From assembly GCA_030692925.1 (NCBI GenBank), contig JAUYBY010000012.1, positions 1 through 55,793 on the forward strand: a stretch of DNA of 55,793 nt, given 5' to 3'. The translations under genes and the position numbers were made by a program. A model generated the notes under the pieces. That model had not been told where the DNA came from. It was given only the letters and a program-made list of their open reading frames with translations, and searched no databases. Shown here one piece after another: positions 33,740 to 41,791 of this stretch (the first letter of the stretch is position 1; every line of letters starts with the position of its first letter). This DNA comes from Candidatus Zixiibacteriota bacterium. Lineage in GTDB: Bacteria > Zixibacteria > MSB-5A5 > RBG-16-43-9.

Positions 33740-34799
33740 ACTTTTCCTTTACTGGGAGAAAGAAGATAAGAGGAGTATCATCTCCTTTTTCTTGCGATTC
33801 CTTTCGCTTCTATACCTTACAGGATACCTAATCCGGAAATCTCTTTACGGCCTGGGGTTAATAAAGCCAAAAAAATTAAGCGCAAAGGTCATAAGTATCG
33901 GTAACATCACTGTTGGAGGCTCTGGCAAAACTCCTTTTGTCCTCTACCTGGCAAAGAAACTCATGGAAAAGAAAGTAAATTTTGCCATCTTAACCAGAGG
34001 ATACAAAAGGTTATCAAAAGACACCATTGAGCTGGAAAAAATTGACTCTCCGGATATAAAATGGGAAGAAGTTGGAGACGAGCCTTATCTTTTAAGTAAC
34101 CATCTGCCTGAAATCCCGATAATTGTAGACAAGGACAGATTCCATTCCGGCAGGATAGCTCAGGATAAATATAAAGCTGATTTTTTGCTCTTAGACGATG
34201 GATTTCAGCACTGGAGATTGAAAAGAGATCTGGATATTGTGATGATCGATTCCTCAATTGATCTGGAAAAAGAAAAACTCTTACCTTCAGGCAGACTCAG
34301 AGAGCCTCTATCCTCTCTTAAAAGAGCAAACCTCTTCGTTCTAACCAGGGTAGATCAATCTGAACGCAGAGACAAAGTAATCAAGTTATTGCAGAAATAC
34401 AACCCTCAGGCTCCAATTGTAGAAAGTATCCTGCAGATGAGTTCAGTTCAAAACTGGAAAGACAAAACCGAAATCGATTTAAGCCAGCTCCAGGGAAAGA
34501 AAGGTTTAGCTTTCTGCGGCATCGGAAACCCCTTTTCCTTTGAGAGGACTTTGAAATCTTCAGGTCTGGAGATTTTGAATGCTTTTTTCTTTTTAGACCA
34601 TTATATTTACACCCGAAAAGACCTTTTATTATTGCAAGCAGAGGCGAAAAAATCAGGAGCTTCATATCTTATCACAACTGAAAAAGATTCGATCAGGCTT
34701 CCGGATACAGGCGAATTGACTATCCCTCTCCTGGTGGTAAAGGTAGAATTAAAAATCATCTCCGGAGAAAAAAAACTCTGGGAGATTTTGAATATTTAA
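33726..34799 (+). CDS. lpxK: Tetraacyldisaccharide 4'-kinase
   Basis: LpxK phosphorylates the 4' position of the lipid A disaccharide. The 357-residue membrane-associated P-loop kinase has an N-terminal helix (about 20-36) and Walker A NITVGGSGKTPFV. It also has TRGYKR with conserved Arg, DDGFQHWRLKRDLDIV (the LpxK signature, with the Walker B-like DDGFQ) and LPSGRLREP. It overlaps waaA by 14 bases and ends the lipid A operon proper; nadB follows after 62 bases that contain half of a GTCATTCTGAG element. Confidence 0.95.
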   Translation: MKKNKLFLYWEKEDKRSIISFFLRFLSLLYLTGYLIRKSLYGLGLIKPKKLSAKVISIGNITVGGSGKTPFVLYLAKKLMEKKVNFAILTRGYKRLSKDTIELEKIDSPDIKWEEVGDEPYLLSNHLPEIPIIVDKDRFHSGRIAQDKYKADFLLLDDGFQHWRLKRDLDIVMIDSSIDLEKEKLLPSGRLREPLSSLKRANLFVLTRVDQSERRDKVIKLLQKYNPQAPIVESILQMSSVQNWKDKTEIDLSQLQGKKGLAFCGIGNPFSFERTLKSSGLEILNAFFFLDHYIYTRKDLLLLQAEAKKSGASYLITTEKDSIRLPDTGELTIPLLVVKVELKIISGEKKLWEILNI

Positions 34800-34806
34800 A
34801 AAACCA

Positions 34807-34845
34807 GTCATTCTGAGTCCGCCGAAGGCGAGACGAAGAATCCCT
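34807..34845 (+). repeat. Half GTCATTCTGAG element
   Basis: GTCATTCTGAGTCCGCCGAA followed by GGCGAGACGAAGAATCC; only the left half of the element is present. Confidence 0.75.
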
Positions 34846-34861
34846 AAACTTTTATTAATAG

Positions 34862-36508
34862 ATGTTTCACTCGGCTCAACAAGAGATAGTAGACTTTTTG
34901 ATCATCGGCTCAGGCATCGCTGGCCTTTCTTATGCTCTGAAGGTCTCGGAATTAGGCAGCGTTGCTATAATCACCAAGAAAAAGGACTCAGAATCTAACA
35001 CCAATTATGCCCAGGGTGGGATTGCTGCGGTTCTTTCAACGGATGACTCATTTGAGCTTCATATTCAGGATACACTGAAGGCTGGAGAGGGGCTTTCCAA
35101 TCCAGAGGTGGTAAAAAAAGTAGTGGAAGCAGGTCCAGGAGAAATTCAGGAGTTGATCAAAGTAGGAGTGAATTTTACCAGGTCGAAAGATGATTTTGAC
35201 CTGGGAAGAGAAGGCGGGCATTCACGCAAGCGGGTGGCTCATGCGGCTGACCTCACTGGAAAGGAGATTGAAAATGCGCTCATCCAGGCTGTCAAGAGCA
35301 GAAAAAACATAAAAATCTATGAAGACCACATAGCGGTTGACTTAATCACCCAGCATCATCTCCAGAATTATCAAAGAAAACCGGGCGAAAAAATAAAATG
35401 CTGGGGAGCTTATGTGCTGGATGTAAAAAAAGGGACAGTGGATAAATTCCTGAGCCGGATTACCCTTTTAGCCACAGGAGGTGCTGGCAGGATCTACCAG
35501 CATACTACGAACCCAGATATAGCCACAGGCGACGGCCTTGCTATGGCTTACCGGGCAGGTGCCCGGGTGGCAAATTTAGAATTTATCCAGTTCCATCCCA
35601 CTTCTTTATTTCATCCTCAAGGCGATTCTTTTCTCATCTCTGAGACGGTTCGAGGAGAAGGCGGGAAATTGAGATTGAAATCTGGAAAAACCTTTATGGA
35701 GAACTATCATCCTCAAAAAGAGCTTGCCCCCAGAGACGTGGTTGCCAGGGCAATAGATGCGGAGCTTAAGAAAAGCGGAGACTCCTGCGTATATCTGGAC
35801 ATCACTCATCTGGACAAGGAATTCATCCTGCGAAGGTTTCCCAATATTTTTGGCCGCTGCCTGGCACTGGGCATAGACATAACCAGAGACTGGATACCGG
35901 TTGTTCCGGCAGCCCATTATATGTGCGGAGGAGTCGTCACCAATCTGGAAGCGGAAACTGACATAGAAAATCTTTATGCCTGCGGTGAAGTGGCGATGAC
36001 CGGAATGCACGGTGCCAACCGGCTGGCATCCAATTCCCTGCTGGAAGCAGTTGCTTTTGCGAATTTTGCCGCTGAAGCCTCAAGAAAAAAGTTTGAATCT
36101 AACCAAGACCCTGAGTTTCCCCGGATACCTGAATGGAGCACCAAAGGGGTTTTCGACCAGAAGGAATGGGTGATAATCTCCCATGCCAGGCAGGAGATAC
36201 AGTCTTTTATGTGGAATTTGGTGGGTATTGTCAGGTCGAACAGCCGTCTGGAGATGGCTAAAGCGAGGATAGACATTCTGCTTAAGGAGATAACCGAATT
36301 CTATCATAAGAACCCGGTGACCTATGAGGTCATAGAGTTGAGAAACATCTCTCAGGTGGCAGAGCTTGTCATCCGCTCCGCTCTTTTGCGTAAAGAAAGC
36401 AGAGGCTTGCATTATAATCAGGATTACCCGAAAAAAGATGACCAGAACTGGAAAAAGGATACGGTTCTTTCCGAGGTCGAATCTGAAGGTCAGAAGGAGT
36501 TGATCTGA
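34862..36508 (+). CDS. nadB: L-aspartate oxidase
   Basis: NadB oxidises aspartate to iminoaspartate for de novo NAD synthesis, with FAD. The 548-residue protein has the dinucleotide motif DFLIIGSGIAGLSYAL and NTNYAQGGIAAVLS. REGGHSRKRVAHAADLTG includes the catalytic Arg/His region. Also present are FIQFHPTSL and PAAHYMCGGV, and CGEVAMTGMHGANRLASNSLLE places it with NadB rather than succinate dehydrogenase. No nadA or nadC is adjacent. guaA starts immediately after the stop. Confidence 0.94.
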   Translation: MFHSAQQEIVDFLIIGSGIAGLSYALKVSELGSVAIITKKKDSESNTNYAQGGIAAVLSTDDSFELHIQDTLKAGEGLSNPEVVKKVVEAGPGEIQELIKVGVNFTRSKDDFDLGREGGHSRKRVAHAADLTGKEIENALIQAVKSRKNIKIYEDHIAVDLITQHHLQNYQRKPGEKIKCWGAYVLDVKKGTVDKFLSRITLLATGGAGRIYQHTTNPDIATGDGLAMAYRAGARVANLEFIQFHPTSLFHPQGDSFLISETVRGEGGKLRLKSGKTFMENYHPQKELAPRDVVARAIDAELKKSGDSCVYLDITHLDKEFILRRFPNIFGRCLALGIDITRDWIPVVPAAHYMCGGVVTNLEAETDIENLYACGEVAMTGMHGANRLASNSLLEAVAFANFAAEASRKKFESNQDPEFPRIPEWSTKGVFDQKEWVIISHARQEIQSFMWNLVGIVRSNSRLEMAKARIDILLKEITEFYHKNPVTYEVIELRNISQVAELVIRSALLRKESRGLHYNQDYPKKDDQNWKKDTVLSEVESEGQKELI

Positions 36509-38050
36509 ATGCTTAAAAAAGAAGAGACCATCATCATTCTCGATTTCGGTTCCCAGTACACCCAGCTTATTGCCCGGAGGGTCAGGGAAAGCAAAGTCTA
36601 CTGCGAGATTTTACCCTTTAATGCTGACCCTGATTCTTTCAAAGACAAAAATCTTAAAGGGATAATCCTTTCCGGCGGGCCATCCAATGTCTTTGATGAA
36701 GGTGCTCCAATCTGCGATAAAAGGGTATTTGATTTAAACGTACCCATTTTAGGTATTTGTTATGGTCTTCAGCTTTTAGCCTTTCTTTTCGGTGGAAAGG
36801 TCGAGAGAAGCAAGAGCCGGGAATACGGAAAAGCGATAATCAAAATCGAGGAGCACAAAGACCTCTTTAGAGGTTTCAAGAGAAAGCTTCAGGTCTGGAT
36901 GAGTCATGGAGATTTCGTGTCCAAACTACCCAGAGGGTATAGAAAATTAGCCTCATCTGAGAATATCCCCTTTGCCGCAGTAAAAAATCCAAAGAAAAAA
37001 ATCTTCGGGGTGCAGTTCCATCCTGAAGTCGCCCACACTCAGAACGGGATAAAGATAATTCAAAACTTTCTGTATGATATATGCGAATGTCACGGCGAAT
37101 GGACTCCTAAATCCTTCATTGATTCCACGGTAAAAGAGATAAAATCAAGAGTCGGAAAAGAAAAAGTCGTCCTGGGGTTAAGCGGGGGAGTAGATTCCTC
37201 TGTCTGTGCCGTGTTGGTAAATAAAGCTCTCGGAAGACAGCTAAGCTGTATCTTTGTGGATAACGGCCTGTTGAGAAAAAACGAAGCCCAACAGGTCAAA
37301 GAGGCTTTTAAGGATTTCGACATGAACATAGTCTTTGTGGATGCCTCTGAGAAATTTCTTTCGCGTTTAAAAGGAATAATCGACCCGGAGGAAAAAAGAA
37401 GGATCATCGGCAGAACCTTCATTGAAGTTTTTGAGGAGGAAGCAAATAAAATCGGAGAAGTTAAATTTTTAGCCCAGGGGACTTTATATCCGGACGTTAT
37501 CGAATCAACCTCTTTTAAAGGACCTTCTGCTACCATCAAGACCCATCATAATGTTGGAGGTCTGCCTGCGGAGATGAATTTACAGTTGATCGAACCCTTA
37601 AGAGAGCTGTTCAAGGACGAGGTGCGCAGAATCGGAAAAGAATTAAAGCTACCGAACAATATTCTTGGAAGACATCCTTTTCCTGGACCTGGCTTGGCAG
37701 TTAGGATTTTAGGCGAGATCACCAAGGAAAGATTGGATATTTTAAAAGAGGCGGATGATATTTTCATCCAAGAGTTGAAAAGCTCAAAATATTATCAAAA
37801 AGTCTGGCAGGCATTCTGCGTTCTTTTACCAGTCCAGTCAGTTGGGGTGATGGGGGACGAAAGGACTTACGAGAACGTGGTCGCCTTAAGAGCTGTTACC
37901 AGCTTAGACGGGATGACCGCAGACTGGGCACATCTTCCCTACGGTTTAGTTGGAAAAATCTCCAATCGAATAATAAATGAGGTCAAGGGAATAAACCGCG
38001 TGGTCTACGATATCAGCTCCAAACCTCCAGCCACAATCGAGTGGGAATAA
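36509..38050 (+). CDS. guaA: GMP synthase (glutamine-hydrolysing)
   Basis: GuaA aminates XMP to GMP using glutamine. The 513-residue protein has the amidotransferase domain (1-195) with nucleophile C84 (GICYGLQLL) and H171/E173 (QFHPEV). The ATP pyrophosphatase domain follows, with SGGVDSS (225-231), and then the C-terminal dimerisation domain ending PPATIEWE. The start is directly at the nadB stop, so translation is coupled. It is followed by a long dispersed repeat. Confidence 0.97.
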   Translation: MLKKEETIIILDFGSQYTQLIARRVRESKVYCEILPFNADPDSFKDKNLKGIILSGGPSNVFDEGAPICDKRVFDLNVPILGICYGLQLLAFLFGGKVERSKSREYGKAIIKIEEHKDLFRGFKRKLQVWMSHGDFVSKLPRGYRKLASSENIPFAAVKNPKKKIFGVQFHPEVAHTQNGIKIIQNFLYDICECHGEWTPKSFIDSTVKEIKSRVGKEKVVLGLSGGVDSSVCAVLVNKALGRQLSCIFVDNGLLRKNEAQQVKEAFKDFDMNIVFVDASEKFLSRLKGIIDPEEKRRIIGRTFIEVFEEEANKIGEVKFLAQGTLYPDVIESTSFKGPSATIKTHHNVGGLPAEMNLQLIEPLRELFKDEVRRIGKELKLPNNILGRHPFPGPGLAVRILGEITKERLDILKEADDIFIQELKSSKYYQKVWQAFCVLLPVQSVGVMGDERTYENVVALRAVTSLDGMTADWAHLPYGLVGKISNRIINEVKGINRVVYDISSKPPATIEWE

Positions 38051-38052
38051 AT

Positions 38053-38218
38053 CGTAGGGGCAGACCTGCGGAGGCTGTTGCCGAAGTCTTTTTTGGGAGT
38101 AATTTTATGTAGGGACAGGGCTTGTCCCTGTCCTAACTCTAATGCGGACAGCCACAAGGGCTGTCCCTACGTCAACGACTCCTGACTCACTATTACCTTT
38201 CAATGAGTTAAGCAACAG
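38053..38218 (+). repeat. Long dispersed repeat, copy 2
   Basis: The partner of positions 1-198 in inverted orientation. The 80 bases at 38075-38154 are identical to the complement of 95-174. It lacks the 32-base insert of copy 1. It contains the hairpin GTAGGGACAGG-GCTT-GTCCCTGTCC (about 38109-38133). Confidence 0.92.
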
Positions 38219-38246
38219 CCCCTGCGTGTCTGCCCAAATAATTCAA

Positions 38247-38295
38247 GCGACCCTTTCAAGGTCGCCTTAATCCCTGTCTACTGCCTACTGTCTAC
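38247..38295. repeat. GCGACC hairpin and GTAGACAG word repeat
   Basis: GCGACC...GGTCGC (38247-38265) could end transcription of guaA or the kinase. TGTCTACTGCCTACTGTCTA (38275-38294) is a word repeat whose complement supplies the TAG stop of the kinase gene. Confidence 0.6.
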
Positions 38296-41222
38296 TTTTT
38301 TAGCCTTTTTAGTCTTTCCTTCGCATCCTCAACTTCCTTTATTCCGGGGTCTGCATTTTTCCAGATATCCAGAAACTCCTCATATTTCTCAATCGCCTTT
38401 TTGTTCCAGCCGGATTTTTCATAAGCCAAGCCCAAAAGATAATAAGCTTTTACTGCCCTGGAAGACCATACTCTGTCATCATCATATCTTGAAAGTGCCC
38501 TTTCTAACTCAGATACTGCCTCGTCCAGTCTGCCTGTCTTCAAGTAAATTTCCGCCAGATGAGAACGGAGATCAAAAGATGGAGTTGGTGAGTCCTTATA
38601 TGCCCTTTCTAAATAGCTCAATGCCATGTTTGTGTCCCTTTTGATTAACTCGATGTCGCCCAATGTCCACCAGTAAGAAAACATCAACTTTGGATTCTTC
38701 TCCTCAATATCCTTTTTCAAAGCCTTTGCTAATTCCTCAGCTTCAGCGATTTTTCCACTCTTAGTGAGAAGAAAAGCGTAACCATCCCTCCCATATATTG
38801 GGTCATTAGGTTTGGCTTTTTTGTATATTTCCATGCCCATTTCCACTTCCTTTAATGCTAAACCCATCTTTTTCTGCCTTTCATAGAGAAGAAATGCCTT
38901 ATCGAAATGTTTATAAGCATTCATGTCCCCTTCAAACTGTTCCATCCTGTCTCCGGCAATGCCGTCATCTAAGACCTTGAGGGCATCTTCGAATTTCCCC
39001 TGGTAAAAAGGAATCCGTTCTAAGTATAACCTTCCCATTGACCTCAAACGCTTCTCGCTGCTGGAAGAGAGGGCCTGAAAGCAGTTTTCTGCTTTAACAT
39101 AATCTTTCTTGAAAACATACATATCCCCCAGCATGTACTGAGACGAATAGAAGTCGGGTTTTATCTCTAATGCTTTCTTGTAAGATTCAATTGCCTGGTC
39201 GAGCTTGCCATTCCAGGCATATAACTCAGCTCTTGAATCGTAGGGATTAGGTTCATCCGGGGCTAATTCTATATACTTGTTTATAGCCCAGATAGATTTC
39301 TCAAAATCTCCCATCTCATTGTAAGTATAGGCAAGAAAGTTGTAAGCCAGCTTATAGAGAGGGTCTATCTGGATGGCTTTGCTAAGATAATGAACTGCTT
39401 CCTCGAACTCGTGTAAATTACGGTAATAAATTTGCCCTAATACATAAAATGCGTCTTTTTCATCAGGATAACTTTCCACTATTTTTTTTAGTCCGTTTAT
39501 AGCTTGAGAATAATCACCTGTTATATATGCTTCAAAACCTTTAATATAAAGTTTCTCCTTCTGGGTTATCTTATCTGTGTATTTCGCAGCTTTGGCAATG
39601 AACTCTCTTGCCGCCCTATCATCGCCTGATTGATTAATTACTGCCAGCCAATAATATGCCATAGCGAAGGTAGAATCAAACTCCAGAGCTTTTTTAAGAC
39701 TTTTCTCTGCCTCTGTCCAGTAATATTTATTAGAGTAGTCCATCCCCTCCAGATAGTAACGATATGCTTCCTGTGAATGGGTGGTAACCTTAGCCACCGA
39801 CGGTTCCTTCTCCTGCTGGGCTGCAGCAGGAAGCGAGAGGTCTTTTTTTAGTGCTACGGTTAGTTTATCAACCAAAGAAAAGACATCTTGTTCCTTCTCT
39901 CCGGTGATCCGTTGAGATGTTTTTATTTCACCAGTTCCGACATCGACTAACTGGGTTGTTATTTCGATTCTTGGCTTAACTTGAAGTATACTTCCCAAAA
40001 GCATCCATTTAGCCCCGGCTTTTGTAGCAACCTGGGTGGCTATATTCTTATCTATCCTTTTCTGTCCCTCTTTACCTAAAAGCTTGAGGATATCATATAA
40101 TCTCTGGCTGGAGACCACTTTGAGATATTGCGACTCCGATAGGCCGGTGATAAGTAGATTAGTAACGATTTCGCCAAGCTTTTGTTTATCCTCTGTATCA
40201 ACTAAATTCTCAAAGTACATTATGGCTAAGGAGTTTTCTTTGGCTACTGCCCCTTTTTCAGGACCAATCTCAAATTTGAAAGGTTTGAGAATCAAGAAAA
40301 GCAAAACCAAAATGAAAACAATTGAGGCAGGAATTACAATCGGAAGAACTTTCTTTTTGGGCTTGGGAGCAATCGCCTCTTTAGAAATCTGACCAGTCTT
40401 CACATAATCAAAACTCTTTCTTTCTCTTCTTAAATCTGCCAGAAGATCATCTATGTGCTGGTACCTCTCATCTTTTTCTTTTGCCAATGCCTTGTAAACC
40501 ATATCCTCTAATTTAGCTGAGACCTGATTGTTGAAACGGGCTATAGGTTGTGGCTCCTCGTTAATTATTGAGTAGATAACAGCGGCTTGATGTTCTCCTC
40601 CAAAAGGAAGTTTTCCGGTTAAAAGCTCATACAAAACAACTCCAAAAGAAAAAATATCTGATCTATAATCGACTTCCTCACCTTGAGTCTGCTCCGGTGA
40701 CATATAAGCAAGAGTCCCTAAAGTCGAGCGAGTCTTGGTCAGCTTTGTGGCTCCTTTTAGCTTTGCCAGACCAAAATCCATTATCTTCACTTGCCCACGG
40801 GGAGTAAGCATTATGTTATCTGACTTGATATCCCGGTGCACAATCCCCTTCTCATGAGCCATAGCCAACCCTTCACACACTTGAATCCCAATATCCAAAA
40901 CCTTCTTTATGGAGAGAGTTTCTTTCTCAATCACTTGCTTCAAAGTCCTGCCTTCGCAGTATTCCATAACTATAAACATATGCCCCTCAAATTCATCAAT
41001 CTCGTGAATAGTGGTGATGTTAGTATGGCTTAAAGCTGATGCGGCTTTGGCTTCGTGGATGAATCTTTCCTTCTCCACAGGCTCAGAGGTCAGATGCGGA
41101 GGCAAAAACTTCAAAGCCACCAGGCGGTCTAACTTGGTATCCTGGGCTTTATAGACCACACCCATCCCCCCTTCACCAAGCTTTTCTATGATTTTGTAAT
41201 GCGAGATAGTCTTGCCAATCAT
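38292..41222 (-). CDS. Ser/Thr protein kinase with FlgO-like and TPR domains
   Basis: A 976-residue membrane receptor-like kinase. Residues 1-270 are a complete Hanks-type kinase: GEGGMG loop, K38, catalytic HRDIKSDN (D131), DFG (149-151) and a T-rich activation segment (TRSTLGTLAYMSPEQ). A membrane helix follows at about 292-313. Residues 330-460 resemble the FlgO/CsgG-like domain (SLAIMYFENLVD...) that predicts binding rather than catalysis. About ten TPR units fill 480-970. This layout is common in Acidobacteria, Gemmatimonadetes and several candidate phyla, but no substrate is known. The stop TAG comes from a word repeat (38274-38295). Confidence 0.9.
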   Translation of the reverse strand: MIGKTISHYKIIEKLGEGGMGVVYKAQDTKLDRLVALKFLPPHLTSEPVEKERFIHEAKAASALSHTNITTIHEIDEFEGHMFIVMEYCEGRTLKQVIEKETLSIKKVLDIGIQVCEGLAMAHEKGIVHRDIKSDNIMLTPRGQVKIMDFGLAKLKGATKLTKTRSTLGTLAYMSPEQTQGEEVDYRSDIFSFGVVLYELLTGKLPFGGEHQAAVIYSIINEEPQPIARFNNQVSAKLEDMVYKALAKEKDERYQHIDDLLADLRRERKSFDYVKTGQISKEAIAPKPKKKVLPIVIPASIVFILVLLFLILKPFKFEIGPEKGAVAKENSLAIMYFENLVDTEDKQKLGEIVTNLLITGLSESQYLKVVSSQRLYDILKLLGKEGQKRIDKNIATQVATKAGAKWMLLGSILQVKPRIEITTQLVDVGTGEIKTSQRITGEKEQDVFSLVDKLTVALKKDLSLPAAAQQEKEPSVAKVTTHSQEAYRYYLEGMDYSNKYYWTEAEKSLKKALEFDSTFAMAYYWLAVINQSGDDRAAREFIAKAAKYTDKITQKEKLYIKGFEAYITGDYSQAINGLKKIVESYPDEKDAFYVLGQIYYRNLHEFEEAVHYLSKAIQIDPLYKLAYNFLAYTYNEMGDFEKSIWAINKYIELAPDEPNPYDSRAELYAWNGKLDQAIESYKKALEIKPDFYSSQYMLGDMYVFKKDYVKAENCFQALSSSSEKRLRSMGRLYLERIPFYQGKFEDALKVLDDGIAGDRMEQFEGDMNAYKHFDKAFLLYERQKKMGLALKEVEMGMEIYKKAKPNDPIYGRDGYAFLLTKSGKIAEAEELAKALKKDIEEKNPKLMFSYWWTLGDIELIKRDTNMALSYLERAYKDSPTPSFDLRSHLAEIYLKTGRLDEAVSELERALSRYDDDRVWSSRAVKAYYLLGLAYEKSGWNKKAIEKYEEFLDIWKNADPGIKEVEDAKERLKRLKK

Positions 41223-41516
41223 AACCTGTTACACTTGGTCATCGAACTCATCCCTCATTCCCTTCTCTTACAAAGAGAAGGGAGGTGAAAGTCACTCTCT
41301 TTTCAAGAGAGGGATTCAGGGTGAGTTCCGACCGTGAAATTATTTTGCCCAGCATAGCTCCCGCTGATAAAAATTAGGCTATGGTTTTAATAAACTGAGA
41401 AATAACTCAATAGTCAACTAAAAAAGCTATAGGGGTACTCATTTGAAACCTTAAAAAATTCGCAAAAAACTCAGAGACAGAACAATGTCTTGTATTTACG
41501 AATGACCTCACACTTA

Positions 41517-41626
41517 CCCTCTCCTCTACGAGGAGCGAAGCCTCCGTAGGACCGTAAAGCTTTTATCGGCTGAAAGGTGAGGGCAACTTGTTCCCTCCCC
41601 TTGAGGGGAGGGATAGGGTGGGGTCA
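41517..41626. repeat. CTCTCC/GGTGAGGG repeat with nested GATAAAAGC module
   Basis: The inner module (41522-41571) is the inverted relative of 20504-20554: CCTCTACGAGGAGC...CCGTAAAGCTTTTATCGG. The outer words CCCTCTCC and GGTGAGGGC resemble 25768-25800. Confidence 0.75.
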
Positions 41627-41732
41627 ATTTCAAGAGAAAACAAAAAATAACTTTCATTTGCCAAAAACCGAGATTAAACTTATATTTGAAAAGTTGATAG
41701 AACCGGTTAATCGAGATAGTTAAGTTTTTGTT

Positions 41733-41761
41733 TTGACTGAGAACTAACAGATTTTCTTATA
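41733..41761 (+). promoter_or_regulatory. Promoter of priA
   Basis: TTGACT (41733-41738), a 17-base spacer and CTTATA (41756-41761), about 30 bases before the ATG at 41792. Confidence 0.5.
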
Positions 41762-41791
41762 GATTAGACTTAATATCAGAACAGTAATCCA

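Larger units (their letters stand above)
41223..41791. other. 570-base divergent gap with repeats and priA promoter
   Basis: No gene is seen. It holds CCCTTCTCTT-ACA-AAGAGAAGGG (41260-41282), CTCTCTT...AAGAGAG (41295-41311) and a nested repeat module (41522-41571) inside a CCCTCTCC...GGTGAGGGC frame. GTTCCCTCCCCTTGAGGGGAGGGA (about 41591-41614) follows, then the priA promoter. Confidence 0.7.
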
